From Streptomyces sp. CNQ-509 (GTDB taxonomy: Bacteria; Actinomycetota; Actinomycetes; Streptomycetales; Streptomycetaceae): a stretch of 64,000 bases of DNA. Shown here piece by piece: positions 16,168-25,097 of the stretch; within the stretch, counting starts at the first letter, position 1; every line of letters starts with the position of its first letter. The translations under genes and the position numbers were made by a program. The stretch covers positions 5,191,001 through 5,255,000 of the forward strand of contig NZ_CP011492.1 in NCBI RefSeq assembly GCF_001011035.1, given 5' to 3'. Below the pieces are notes generated by a model. The model had not been told where the DNA came from. It saw nothing but the letters and a program-made list of their open reading frames with translations, and did not search any database.

Positions 16168-17106
16168 TCAGCCCTCGATGAGCCGCTCCAGCACCGCCTG
16201 GAACTCCCCGTCCACCATGATCTTGATGCCGTCCTCGTCCATCGCGCTGAGCCGGGTCAGCGCACCGGCCCGCCACCAGTAGACGTCCGGCGTGATCCGC
16301 CCGACGCCCTCCTCGAAGCCGGCCGCGGCGAACTGCGCGAGGGTGTTGAGGCCGGCTATCACGTGCCGGTCGCGGATCGCGTGGAACGCGAGCTGGTGCC
16401 GGAACGGCATCGCCACCAGCGCCCCGTCGGTGCTCAGACCGCGGCCGGTGATGCGGGGCACCAGTTCGTCCAGCATCAGCACGAGGCTCGCCGTGAACAT
16501 CGACTCGCCCATCACCACGTCGACGCGGGCGCCCTCCTCCTGCTCGATCGTCTCGTGCGCCTCGACGCGCAGCCGGCGCAGGTTGTCCAGCGCCCGCGCC
16601 CGCAACACGGCGACGTCGCCGAAGGGCTCCAGCGACGAGCGGGGGAGGACCATGACGCTCTCGGGGAGGTCGAGCGCCAGCACCTCGCGCAGCCCCTCGG
16701 CGAGCGGCCGCGCGTAGTCGAAGCCGTCGGAGCCGGTCATCTCGTCGGGCAGCAGTCGCGGGTAGAGCTGGGAGCGGAACTTCTCCGCCGGCATGGTGTC
16801 CAGCACCGAGGGCCCTTCCATGGCCCGCAGCATGATGCCGATGTGGCGGCGGGTCAGCTCGGGCCAGACGCGCGGCCCGCGGGTGTCGTTGTGGCAGACC
16901 GCCGCCAGGTTGCCCAGGCCGAACCGCCGGCCCGAGCTGTCGGTCACGGCGTCCGCGCCGACCGTCACCTCGAGACCCTGCTCGGCGAAGGCCGCGTGGA
17001 CCCCGGCCCGGAAGCGGGCGCCCTCGTCCTCGGAGAAGAACTCGAACGAGGCGTCGCGCGTGGTGTCCCGCCCGTCGCGGCGCGGCTTGCGACCGAATAT
17101 CCCCAC
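16168..17106 (-). CDS. Conserved hypothetical protein, possibly DUF1444-like
   Basis: This 312-residue cytoplasmic protein starts MGIFGRKPRRDGRD behind a GGGGGC stretch. It has no membrane segments. The middle (VMVLPRSSLEPFGDVAVLRARALDNL...) and the tail (IADRHVIAG-like turn and ITPDVYWWRAG) resemble the uncharacterised DUF1444/YtpQ group, but the match is weak from inspection alone. Three unlinked minus-strand genes lie around it. I cannot assign a role. Confidence 0.6.
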   Translation of the reverse strand: MGIFGRKPRRDGRDTTRDASFEFFSEDEGARFRAGVHAAFAEQGLEVTVGADAVTDSSGRRFGLGNLAAVCHNDTRGPRVWPELTRRHIGIMLRAMEGPSVLDTMPAEKFRSQLYPRLLPDEMTGSDGFDYARPLAEGLREVLALDLPESVMVLPRSSLEPFGDVAVLRARALDNLRRLRVEAHETIEQEEGARVDVVMGESMFTASLVLMLDELVPRITGRGLSTDGALVAMPFRHQLAFHAIRDRHVIAGLNTLAQFAAAGFEEGVGRITPDVYWWRAGALTRLSAMDEDGIKIMVDGEFQAVLERLIEG

Positions 17107-17217
17107 GGTGGTGCCCCCTGTACGTCCGTACGCCGTCCGCGCCGCGGCCCGGCGTACGGGCCGCGATCACGGTCGTTTTCGATCGTAGCGAGCGCCACTG
17201 ACGCTCCCGCCGCCCGG

Positions 17218-17589
17218 TCAGCCCGCCCCCGCCGGGGCGGGGCCGACGCCCAGGCGCACCCCGGGCCGGATGCCCCAGCCGGCGAACGCGCCCGCCTCCG
17301 CCTCCAGTACGTGCCGGGCCCGCAGCCGGGGGCGGCCGAGGCGTCCTGGCGGCATGGTGCGTACGGCCAGGACCGTCAGCCGGCGGTCGAGATACGCGAC
17401 GTCGATGGCGAAGCGCATGCCGAGGGTGTGCACGCCCTGGGCGGGGGTGAGGAGGAGGGCGCCGGCCAGTCCTTCGCGGCCCAGCAGGCCGCGGCTGCGC
17501 CGGGCGAAGGAGGACGCCACCTCCAGCGGCAGCGGGTCCGTGCCGGTGCCGACGGTGAGCGTGGCGGGTCCGTCGGGCCAGGTGGGCAT
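17218..17589 (-). CDS. DUF192 family protein
   Basis: This 123-residue protein fits DUF192: the core FARRSRGLLGREGLAGALLL, then GVHTLGMRFAIDVAYLD and a closing LEAEAGAFAGWGIRPG. Family members are small, often exported beta-rich proteins of unknown function. Here there is no clear signal peptide. It is divergent from the prepilin peptidase gene 136 bases away, an arrangement that suggests a pilus or export link by position only. Confidence 0.85.
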   Translation of the reverse strand: MPTWPDGPATLTVGTGTDPLPLEVASSFARRSRGLLGREGLAGALLLTPAQGVHTLGMRFAIDVAYLDRRLTVLAVRTMPPGRLGRPRLRARHVLEAEAGAFAGWGIRPGVRLGVGPAPAGAG

Positions 17590-17725
17590 GGCGGGCCTCC
17601 CCCCGAGGTGTCGCTACGGGCCGGGAGCCACCCCGTACGGTCCCCGGCCCCGGCCCCCGGGCCGCCACCGTACCGCCGCCGACCCGCCCCTGCCCCGCCC
17701 GCGGGAGCGCCGTTAGGCTCACCCC

Positions 17726-18454
17726 GTGCTCGCCGTCCTTCTCGTCGTCCTCGCCGCCGGCTACGGTGCCGCCGCCGGGGCCCTGCTGCCCCGGGCCGCC
17801 TACCGGCTCTCCGTGGCCGCCGACGAGCCGTGGCGCGACCGCTGTCCGCAGGACCACCCGCTGCCGGGCTGGGCCGGCCCGGCGACGTGCAAGGAGTGCG
17901 GCGGCAGCCCCTACGGGCTGCGCGTCCGGCTCCCGGCCACCGCGACCGCCGCCGCCTGCGCCGCGCTCGCCGCGGCCACGGGTCCCGAGCCGGAGCTGGC
18001 GGTCTGGCTGCTGCTGGCGCCGTTCGGGGTGCTGCTCTTCGCCGTCGACCGGGCGGTGCGGCGGCTTCCGGACGTCCTGACGCTGCCGCTCGCGGGGGCG
18101 GCCGTTGTGCTGCTGGGGGGTGCGGCGCTCGTAGGAGGCGCGGGATCGTGGACGCGCGCCCTGCTGGGCGGCCTCGCGCTGGGGGCGATCTACTTTCTGC
18201 TCTTCTTCCTCAACCCCGCCGGCATGGGCTTCGGGGACGTGAAGCTGGCGCTCGTGCTGGGCGTCGCGCTCGGCTGGTACGGCTGGGACGTGCTGTTCAC
18301 CGGCTCGTTCGCCGGTCTGCTGCTGGGCGCGGGCTACGCGATCACCATGCTGGCGGCCCGCAGGGTCGGCCGGAAGACGGGCATCGCGTTCGGCCCCTTC
18401 ATGATCGTCGGGGCCTTCGCGGGGCTCGTCGCCGGCGGACTGGCGGCCGGCTGA
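17726..18454 (+). CDS. Prepilin peptidase (A24 family)
   Basis: This 242-residue polytopic membrane protease starts at the GTG at 17726. The two catalytic aspartates are visible: Asp in VRRLPDVLTLP (about residue 117) and the GxGD motif GMGFGDVKLALVLG (about 172). An N-terminal CPQDHPL...CKEC segment looks like the metal-binding or methylase-type loop of TadV/PilD proteins. It should cleave the G|(X)4E sites in Flp and in both TadE-like proteins. It is the only prepilin peptidase in the window and lies 3 kb from the pilus genes, apparently alone. Confidence 0.9.
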   Translation: MLAVLLVVLAAGYGAAAGALLPRAAYRLSVAADEPWRDRCPQDHPLPGWAGPATCKECGGSPYGLRVRLPATATAAACAALAAATGPEPELAVWLLLAPFGVLLFAVDRAVRRLPDVLTLPLAGAAVVLLGGAALVGGAGSWTRALLGGLALGAIYFLLFFLNPAGMGFGDVKLALVLGVALGWYGWDVLFTGSFAGLLLGAGYAITMLAARRVGRKTGIAFGPFMIVGAFAGLVAGGLAAG

Positions 18455-18653
18455 GCGGCGCGGGGACGGGTCTGCCCGTACGCCCCGCACGCCCCCCGAA
18501 CCCCTCCCGTGAGCCGCGAACCGCCTCGTGCGAGTGACCTGATCGCAGCGGAGTTCGTATACGGAACGTCACCGTGCGAGCACTTTTCGAGGTGACCCGT
18601 CCGTTCCGGTACTGAGCACCCCTCACCCTGGGTTATGGTGGAACTCCCCCCCT

Positions 18654-18688
18654 CGGGCCGGTCCGTATCCCCCCCACGGACCGGCCCG
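18654..18688. terminator. Terminator between prepilin peptidase and aldo/keto reductase genes
   Basis: A perfect 13-bp stem (CGGGCCGGTCCGT with its complement) and a 9-base loop lie in the 282-base gap between convergent genes, 49 bases beyond the reductase stop and 200 bases beyond the peptidase stop. Confidence 0.65.
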
Positions 18689-18736
18689 TTCCCTTTCCTC
18701 CGGACGGCACCGCCCGGCGCCCTCCGGTACGGGCTC

Positions 18737-19774
18737 TCAGCCGCGTCCGGCCCAGATGTTGACGCCGCTCGTCGTCTTCGCGAACCCGTCGATCTCCGCC
18801 AGCTCCGCCGCCGTCAGCTCCGCCGCGCCCAGCGCCGCGACGTTCGCCTCCAACTGCGCCACGCTCGACGCGCCGATGAGCGCCGACGTCATCCGCGGGT
18901 CCCGCAGCACCCAGCCCAGCGCGAGCTGCGCCAGCGACTGCCCGCGGCCGCGCGCGATCTCGTTCAGCCCGCGCAGCCGCCGCACCACCTCGTCCGTCAG
19001 CAGCTCCGGATCCAGCGACTTGTTCTGCGCGGCCCGCGAGTCCGCCGGGATGCCGTCCAGGTACTTGTCGGTCAGCATCCCCTGCGCCAGCGGCGCGAAG
19101 GAGATGCAGCCCATGCCCTCCGCCTCCAGGGTGTCGAGGAGTTCGTCGTCCTCGGTCCAGCGGTTGATCATCGAGTACGAGGGCTGGTGGATGAGCGGCC
19201 GTACGCCCATCTCCCGCAGCAGCCGGGCGGCTTCGCGGGTCTGCTCCGCGGTGTACGAGGAGACGCCGACGTACAGCGCCTTGCCCTGCTGCACGGCGGA
19301 CGCCAGCGCGCCCATCGTCTCCTCCAGCGGGGTGTCCGGGTCGTAGCGGTGCGAGTAGAAGATGTCGACGTAGTCCACGCCCATGCGGCCGAGCGACGCG
19401 TCCAGCGACGACAGCAGGTACTTACGCGAGCCCCACTCGCCGTACGGACCCGGCTGCATCAGGTAGCCCGCCTTGGTCGACAGCACCAGCTCGTCGCGGT
19501 ACGGGCGGAAGTCGGCCGCGAAGATCCGGCCGAAGTTCTCCTCCGCGGAGCCGGGCGGCGGGCCGTAGTTGTTCGCCAGGTCGAAGTGGGTCACCCCGAG
19601 GTCGAACGCGCGGCGCAGGATGGCGCGCTGCGACTCCAGGGAGCGGTCGTCGCCGAAGTTGTGCCAGAGACCGAGGGAGATCTCCGGGAGCTTGAGGCCG
19701 CTGCGACCTGTCCGGCGGTAGGTCATCGCGTCGTAACGGGTGTCTGCTGGCAGGTAAGGCAAAAGACTGTTCAC
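18737..19774 (-). CDS. Aldo/keto reductase, YghZ/AKR14-like
   Basis: This 345-residue NADPH-dependent reductase has the full TIM-barrel pattern: HFDLANNYGPPPGSAEE (catalytic Asp and Tyr), STKAGYLM (Lys), IFYSHRYDPDTPLEETM (His) and the NADP-binding tail GASSVAQLEANV. The sequence is closest to the L-glyceraldehyde 3-phosphate reductase group (E. coli YghZ), which detoxifies methylglyoxal and related aldehydes. It starts at the ATG at 19774. It is divergent from the prenyltransferase and looks monocistronic. Confidence 0.9.
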   Translation of the reverse strand: MNSLLPYLPADTRYDAMTYRRTGRSGLKLPEISLGLWHNFGDDRSLESQRAILRRAFDLGVTHFDLANNYGPPPGSAEENFGRIFAADFRPYRDELVLSTKAGYLMQPGPYGEWGSRKYLLSSLDASLGRMGVDYVDIFYSHRYDPDTPLEETMGALASAVQQGKALYVGVSSYTAEQTREAARLLREMGVRPLIHQPSYSMINRWTEDDELLDTLEAEGMGCISFAPLAQGMLTDKYLDGIPADSRAAQNKSLDPELLTDEVVRRLRGLNEIARGRGQSLAQLALGWVLRDPRMTSALIGASSVAQLEANVAALGAAELTAAELAEIDGFAKTTSGVNIWAGRG

Positions 19775-19891
19775 AAAACCTGCCTATCACGAACCCGGTG
19801 CGCCCCTGTGACAGGACTGTGGCATAGCGGGCAGTACTGTGGCGCCTTCCGGGGGGTGTTCCGAACGTACGACGGAAGGGCTGAACGCCGG

Positions 19892-20671
19892 ATGACCTGG
19901 CGCGGCATCGTGTATCGCGTTTACGAGAAGCGCCTGGAGCGCCGTCTCGACCCGGCCCGTGTGCCCAAGCACATCGGCGTCATCCTGGACGGCAACCGTC
20001 GCTGGGCCCGCGCCGCCGGGGGCACCACCGCGCAGGGCCACCAGGCCGGCGCCGAGAAGATCCACGAGCTGATCCGCTGGTGCCGCGAGACCGACGTCGA
20101 GGTGCTCACGCTCTGGCTGCTCTCCACCGACAACCTGGACCGGCCGGAGCCCGAGCTGAACCCGCTGCTCGCCATCATCGAGGAGGCCGTCTCGGGCGTC
20201 GCCGGGAGGGGCGGCGCGCAGGTGCACCACGTCGGCAACCTCGACCTGTTGCCGATGCGCACCCAGCGGGTCCTCAAGGAGGCGGAGGAGGCCACCCACG
20301 ACGTGGTCACCGGGCCCGGCAGCGGGGCCGTGCTGGTCAACGTCGCCGTCGCCTACGGCGGCCGGCAGGAGATCGCCGACGCCGTCCGCTCGATGCTCGG
20401 CGACGCCGCCGACCAGGGCAGGACGCTCGCCGACGTGGCCGAGACCGTCGAGGTGGAGCACATCGCGCAGCACCTCTACACCCGCGGCCAGCCCGACCCC
20501 GACCTCGTGATCCGCACCAGCGGCGAGCAACGGCTGTCCGGGTTCATGCTGTGGCAGTCGGCGCACTCCGAGTACTACTTCTGCGAGGTCTTCTGGCCCG
20601 CGTTCCGCCGCGTCGACTTCCTGCGCGCCCTGCGCGACTACGCGGCCCGCCACCGCCGCTTCGGCGGCTGA
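19892..20671 (+). CDS. uppS: Isoprenyl transferase (cis-prenyltransferase)
   Basis: This 259-residue enzyme has the diagnostic motifs HIGVILDGNRRWAR (catalytic Asp), GHQAGAEK, LWLLSTDNLDRP and the C-terminal DLVIRTSGEQRLSGFMLWQ plus EVFWPAFR. It condenses isopentenyl diphosphate onto allylic diphosphates to make long Z-prenyl diphosphates, the precursors of the undecaprenyl lipid carrier for the cell wall. The ATG at 19892 matches family starts. Many actinomycetes have two paralogues, so this may be the short- or the long-chain enzyme. Confidence 0.93.
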   Translation: MTWRGIVYRVYEKRLERRLDPARVPKHIGVILDGNRRWARAAGGTTAQGHQAGAEKIHELIRWCRETDVEVLTLWLLSTDNLDRPEPELNPLLAIIEEAVSGVAGRGGAQVHHVGNLDLLPMRTQRVLKEAEEATHDVVTGPGSGAVLVNVAVAYGGRQEIADAVRSMLGDAADQGRTLADVAETVEVEHIAQHLYTRGQPDPDLVIRTSGEQRLSGFMLWQSAHSEYYFCEVFWPAFRRVDFLRALRDYAARHRRFGG

Positions 20672-20982
20672 GACCCCCGCTGCGCACGCTTTAGCACGTA
20701 TCCACCGTTACGGCCCCTCGGCGACAGGCATTGCATGCCCCGGGGCTCGCGAGGGAATATCCGTGCTAGCAGGCGGTCCACCGCACCGCCCGCCCGGGAG
20801 GGCCCTTTGCACCACGTGCCGCATCACGAGGTCCGTGCGCAGCGCACCATCGCACGTACGGACGGAGCGGAGGGCCGGGGCCCGGTCCTGCGCGCCCGCG
20901 TGGCCCGCACGGGTCCGGACGCCCGGCCCGATCCCCGCGACTCCGTCGCGTGCCGACCTCATCCGAGGGGGTTCGTCCATCC
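20672..20982. other. Non-coding gap between uppS and the PhoH gene
   Basis: About 310 bases with no convincing gene. Several short frames cross it on both strands, but none has a good start or family resemblance. It probably contains the phoH-like promoter. No terminator stem stood out. Confidence 0.5.
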
Positions 20983-22296
20983 GTGGTGAACAGCAAGAAG
21001 CCTGACCGGCGCACCTATGTCCTCGACACGAGCGTCCTGCTGGCCGACCCCATGGCCATGGCGCGCTTCGACGAACACGAGGTGGTGCTGCCCGTCGTGG
21101 TGGTCACCGAGCTCGAGGCCAAGCGGCACCATCCTGAGCTGGGCTACTTCGCCCGCCAGGCGCTCCGCCAGCTCGACGAGTTCCGGATCAGGTACGGCCG
21201 CCTCGACGCCCCGATCCCGCTCGGCGACCTCGGCGGCACCCTCCGCGTGGAGCTGAACCACACCGACATCGGGGTACTCCCCGCCGGTTTCCGGCTGGGG
21301 GACAACGACTCCCGCATCCTGGCCGTCGCGCGCAACCTCCAGGCCGAGGGGCAGGACGTCACCGTCGTCTCCAAGGACCTGCCGCTGCGCATCAAGGCGT
21401 CGTCCGTGGGCCTCGCCGCCGAGGAGTACCGGGCGGAGCTGGCCATCACGGACTCCGGCTGGACCGGGATGGCCGAGCTGATGCTCAGCGGCGAGCAGGT
21501 CGACGAACTCTTCGCCGCCGAGGTCGTCTCGGTGCCCGAGGCGGACGACCTGCCGGTGCACACCGGGCTCGTGCTGCAGTCCGAGCGCGGCCGGGCCCTC
21601 GGCCGGGTCACCCCCGACGGGCGGGTCCGGCTGGTGCGCGGCGACCGCGAGGTCTTCGGGATCCACGGCCGCAGCGCGGAGCAGCGGATCGCGCTCGACC
21701 TGCTGGTGGACGAGGACGTCGGCATCGTCTCGATGGGCGGGCGGGCCGGTACGGGCAAGTCCGCGCTGGCGCTCTGCGCGGGCCTGGAGTCGGTGCTGGA
21801 GCGCCGGCAGCACCAGAAGGTGATGGTCTTCCGCCCGCTCTACGCCGTCGGCGGTCAGGAGCTCGGCTATCTGCCGGGCACCGAGGCCGAGAAGATGAGC
21901 CCGTGGGCGCAGGCGGTCTTCGACACCCTGTCCGCGGTCACCTCGCGCGAGGTGATCGAGGAGGTCATCGCCCGCGGCATGCTCGAAGTGCTGCCGCTGA
22001 CCCACATCCGGGGCCGCTCGCTGCACGACGCGTTCGTGATCGTCGACGAGGCGCAGTCGCTGGAGCGGAACGTGCTGCTCACGGTCCTCTCGCGGATCGG
22101 GACGAACTCCCGCGTCGTACTCACCCATGACGTGGCGCAGCGGGACAATCTGCGCGTCGGCCGCTACGACGGGGTGGTGGCCGTCGTCGAAAAGCTGAAG
22201 GGGCACCCGCTCTTCGCGCATGTGACGCTCAACCGCTCCGAGCGGTCGCCGATCGCCGCGCTGGTGACCGAAATGCTGGAAGAGGGCCGGGTATAA
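20983..22296 (+). CDS. PIN-PhoH ATPase (PhoH2-type)
   Basis: This 437-residue protein has two domains. An N-terminal PIN nuclease domain has RTYVLDTSVLLADP, ELEAKRHHPELG and GDNDSRILAVA acidic positions. A C-terminal PhoH ATPase has Walker A GGRAGTGKSALAL and Walker B DAFVIVDEAQSL. PhoH2 proteins are RNA helicase/RNase enzymes known from mycobacteria. The start is the GTG at 20983 (a second GTG follows directly), behind a GAGGGGG site. A strong terminator hairpin lies about 40 bases after the stop, so the gene is probably single. Confidence 0.92.
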   Translation: MVNSKKPDRRTYVLDTSVLLADPMAMARFDEHEVVLPVVVVTELEAKRHHPELGYFARQALRQLDEFRIRYGRLDAPIPLGDLGGTLRVELNHTDIGVLPAGFRLGDNDSRILAVARNLQAEGQDVTVVSKDLPLRIKASSVGLAAEEYRAELAITDSGWTGMAELMLSGEQVDELFAAEVVSVPEADDLPVHTGLVLQSERGRALGRVTPDGRVRLVRGDREVFGIHGRSAEQRIALDLLVDEDVGIVSMGGRAGTGKSALALCAGLESVLERRQHQKVMVFRPLYAVGGQELGYLPGTEAEKMSPWAQAVFDTLSAVTSREVIEEVIARGMLEVLPLTHIRGRSLHDAFVIVDEAQSLERNVLLTVLSRIGTNSRVVLTHDVAQRDNLRVGRYDGVVAVVEKLKGHPLFAHVTLNRSERSPIAALVTEMLEEGRV

Positions 22297-22334
22297 CGGG
22301 ATACTGCTCCCCGTGCTTCTTCCCGAACGTGTGA

Positions 22335-22367
22335 ACTGGGCGCAGCAGCGTAGCTGTTGCGCCCAGT
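22335..22367 (+). terminator. Terminator of the PhoH gene
   Basis: A 15-bp stem (ACTGGGCGCAGCAGC with GCTGTTGCGCCCAGT, one G-U pair) and a 3-base loop lie 38 bases after the stop codon. Confidence 0.75.
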
Positions 22368-22712
22368 GCTGCGCACGGGTTTCCGTCAACAGCGAGGGGC
22401 AAACGCGGTGTGAGCTTTCCCACTGGACGGGGAATTGCGTCCGGGTGTCCGTCTCCGGCAGAGTCTGGGACTCGTCAGGCCCTGCGTACGGCCCCGCACC
22501 GACCCCGGTGCAGCACGACTCAACTGAACAGAGCCGCCGTACGCCGCCCGAGCGCTGTAACGGTCCCCGCGGACGCGGGGGCTGCCGGGCCCGCGCCTCC
22601 CGTGACCAGTCGGTCCGCCACAGTCGGCGGTCCGGAACAAGGGGAGGCCAGTGTCAGGGGCAGGGACGCGTCCGCGAGGTCACCGAAGCGGGCGATGCTG
22701 GAAGGACTTTGT
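22368..22712. other. Long leader region of the transglycosylase-like gene
   Basis: About 345 bases between the phoH terminator and the next start carry no supported gene. Wall-hydrolase genes in Streptomyces often have structured leaders, including c-di-AMP (ydaO) riboswitches, so I looked for the conserved ydaO blocks and did not find a convincing match. A GC-rich hairpin (CCCCGCGGACGCGGGG, about 22565) is present. Confidence 0.4.
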
Positions 22713-23438
22713 GTGAGCCGGATTTCGGTCCGGGGTTTCGCCGTGGCTTCCGCCACCGCGGTCACCTCTGTCGGCGCTGTCGTCGGCGTGGCCACGGGCG
22801 CGGAGAAGGGCGACGACTCGACGGCCAACGTCGAGGCGACCGCCGCCGACGCGACGCTCCTCGCCGACGTACCCGCTGGCGCTTCCGCCCAGGTGCAGAC
22901 CGCCTCCCTCACGGAGCAGGCGGACGCCCAGGCGGACGCCGCACACACGGACGCCCGTAAGGCGGCCGAGGAGGCGGCACGCAAGTCCGCCGCCCAGGCC
23001 GCGGAGGAGAAGAAGGAGGCCGCAGAGCGCAAGGCGGCCGAGGAAGCCGCCGAGAAGGAGCGGGAGGCCGCGGAGGCCGCCAGCCGCTCGGCCGCGGCCG
23101 AGTCGGCGTCCGCCGACGCGGGCGACTTCGCTCCGCAGTCGTCCTATTCCGTCGCCGATGTGCAGGCCATGGCCCGCCAGATGGTGCCGGCCGACCAGTA
23201 CCAGTGCTTCAGCAACATCGTCGACCACGAGTCGGGCTGGGACTACACCGCCACCAACCCGAGCTCCGGTGCGTACGGGCTGATGCAGGCGCTGCCCGGC
23301 GAGAAGATGGCCTCGGCGGGCGCCGACTGGCAGACCAACCCCGCCACCCAGATCGAGTGGGGCCTGAGCTACATGAACGACCGCTACGGCAGCCCTTGCG
23401 GCGGCTGGGAGTTCTGGCAGGCCAACGGCTGGTACTGA
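22713..23438 (+). CDS. Secreted lytic-transglycosylase-like protein
   Basis: This 241-residue protein starts at the GTG at 22713 behind GAAGGA. It has a signal/anchor segment (about 8-28), then an Ala/Glu/Lys-rich helical stretch (about 65-130, charged heptad-like, probably coiled coil) and a C-terminal SLT-type lysozyme fold. In the C-terminal domain, FSNIVDHESGWDYTATNPSSGAYGLMQ holds the catalytic Glu, and PATQIEWGLSYMNDRYGSPCGGWEFWQ closes the domain. It should cleave or bind peptidoglycan outside the cell, as its Streptomyces relatives do in growth or spore germination. It is flanked by terminators on both sides. Confidence 0.88.
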   Translation: MSRISVRGFAVASATAVTSVGAVVGVATGAEKGDDSTANVEATAADATLLADVPAGASAQVQTASLTEQADAQADAAHTDARKAAEEAARKSAAQAAEEKKEAAERKAAEEAAEKEREAAEAASRSAAAESASADAGDFAPQSSYSVADVQAMARQMVPADQYQCFSNIVDHESGWDYTATNPSSGAYGLMQALPGEKMASAGADWQTNPATQIEWGLSYMNDRYGSPCGGWEFWQANGWY

Positions 23439-23467
23439 ACCCCGGCATCCCGCGCCCGCGCGTACGT

Positions 23468-23501
23468 GAAACGCCCCCGGCTCCGCCGCCGGGGGCGTTT
23501 C
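23468..23501 (+). terminator. Terminator of the transglycosylase-like gene
   Basis: A perfect 14-bp stem (GAAACGCCCCCGGC with its complement) and a 6-base loop lie 29 bases after the stop. It is bordered by short A and T runs, so it could work in both directions. Confidence 0.85.
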
Positions 23502-23640
23502 GCATGGGTACGGAACCGCCGCTCCGGTCCAGCACGTCGTAGATGACCGGAGCAGACCGCTCCCGTATGCGCGGGCCGTGTACGGTCGTGCGGGTGACGG
23601 ACGGGACTGCGGCGGGACCGTAGGCGGCGTGAGGACTTCT

Positions 23641-25059
23641 ATGTCGAAGATGACGGACTGGCTCGGCGGGGTGGGCGAGCGGGCCAGCCGGATGGCGGAG
23701 CGGCGCCGGGCCGCGGCCGCCGCTGCCGGTGCGGGGAAGCCCGCGGCCGGGGAGGCCGCCGTCGAGGACGCCCCCCAGGACGCCCCCCAGGACGTGGTCG
23801 CGGAGCCGGCCGCCGCCGCCCGGCCCCCGGGCCCGCCGCCGCGTCCCGCGCCGGCCAGCGTGGTGCCGTGGGGGGTGCGGGTCGCGGCCGAGGTGGGCTG
23901 GCGGCTGCTGGTCCTCGCCGGCCTGATCTACGTGCTGATGCAGATCATCAGCGTCGTCAGCCTCGTCGTCATCGCCTTCGCGGTCGGCCTGCTGGTCACC
24001 GCGCTGCTCCAGCCGACGGTCGCGCGGCTGCGCCGCTGGGGCTTCAGCCAGGGGCTCGCCACCGCCACCACGTTCGTCGGCGGCTTCGTCGCGATCGGCC
24101 TCATCGGCTGGTTCGTGGTCTGGCAGATCATGGAGAACATCGACGATCTGACCGACCGCATCCAGCAGGGCATCGACGACGCGCAGGAATGGCTCATCGA
24201 CGGGCCGTTCCACGTGCAGGAAAAGCAGATCAACAACATCGGCAACGAGATAAGCGACTGGCTGGGCGAGAACTCCAGCGAGGTCACCTCCGCCGGCCTC
24301 GAAGGCGTCTCGTACGTGCTGGAGTTCTTCTCCGGCGCCGCCATCGCCGCGTTCGTCACGCTCTTCCTGCTCTACGACGGCGAGCGCATCTGGCGCTGGT
24401 GCCTGAACTTCGTGCCCACCGACGCCCGCGACGCGGTGGCGGGCGCGGGGCCGAAGGTGTGGGCCACGCTCACCGGGTACGTCCGCGGCACGGTGCTGGT
24501 CGCGTTCATCGACGCCGTGTTCATCGGCATCGGCATCTTCATCCTCGACGTGCCCATGGCCGTCCCGCTGGCCGTGCTGATCTTCCTCTTCGCGTTCGTG
24601 CCGCTCGTCGGCGCGCTGGTCTCCGGCGCGCTCGCGGTGGTGGTGGCGTTCGTGACGAACGGGCTCGTCACCGCGCTGCTGGTGCTCGGCGTGGTGCTGC
24701 TGGTGCAGCAGATCGAGGGGCACGTCCTCCAGCCGTTCATCCTCGGCCGCATGGTGCGGGTGCACCCGCTCGCGGTGGTGCTCTCGGTGGCGATCGGCAC
24801 GCTCGTCGCGGGCATCCCGGGCGCGGTGGTGGCGGTGCCGCTGATCGCGGTGCTCAACACGGCGGTCGGATACCTCAAGGCGTACCACCGGGAACACGCG
24901 GCGGATCCGGGGCCGCCGCCGTACGGGTCGACGGTCCTCGAGATCTCACCGGCCACGCCGACCGACGCCCCCGCGCCCGGGTCGGACGCGGAGACGGCGG
25001 AGGCCGCGGCGGCGACCCGGCAGGGCCCGGAGGCCAAGAGCGGCGACCCGAAGGGCTGA
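23641..25059 (+). CDS. AI-2E family membrane permease
   Basis: This 472-residue protein starts at the ATG at 23641 behind GTGAGG. A disordered Ala/Pro-rich N-terminus (about 1-85) contains a duplicated DAPQDAPQ. Then come seven or eight membrane helices with the AI-2E/UPF0118 pattern, including FLLYDGERIWRW, the DVPMAVPLAVLIFLFAFVPLVG block and QQIEGHVLQPFILGRMV. A hydrophilic tail of about 60 residues ends the protein. The family includes TqsA and Na+/H+ antiporters; the substrate here is unknown. The gene looks monocistronic and is convergent with ahpD. Confidence 0.88.
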   Translation: MSKMTDWLGGVGERASRMAERRRAAAAAAGAGKPAAGEAAVEDAPQDAPQDVVAEPAAAARPPGPPPRPAPASVVPWGVRVAAEVGWRLLVLAGLIYVLMQIISVVSLVVIAFAVGLLVTALLQPTVARLRRWGFSQGLATATTFVGGFVAIGLIGWFVVWQIMENIDDLTDRIQQGIDDAQEWLIDGPFHVQEKQINNIGNEISDWLGENSSEVTSAGLEGVSYVLEFFSGAAIAAFVTLFLLYDGERIWRWCLNFVPTDARDAVAGAGPKVWATLTGYVRGTVLVAFIDAVFIGIGIFILDVPMAVPLAVLIFLFAFVPLVGALVSGALAVVVAFVTNGLVTALLVLGVVLLVQQIEGHVLQPFILGRMVRVHPLAVVLSVAIGTLVAGIPGAVVAVPLIAVLNTAVGYLKAYHREHAADPGPPPYGSTVLEISPATPTDAPAPGSDAETAEAAAATRQGPEAKSGDPKG

Positions 25060-25097
25060 CGCACCGGCTCGTACGGGGCGCCGGTCGCCGGCCGCGG

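Noticed and set aside
15530..18490. 986-residue open frame on the minus strand
   Set aside because: It crosses four well-supported genes in other frames, has Arg/Gly/Pro-rich random composition, and is a by-product of high GC with few stops.
22368..22712. c-di-AMP (ydaO) riboswitch
   Set aside because: The gene type would fit, but I could not find the conserved sequence blocks, so I did not annotate it.
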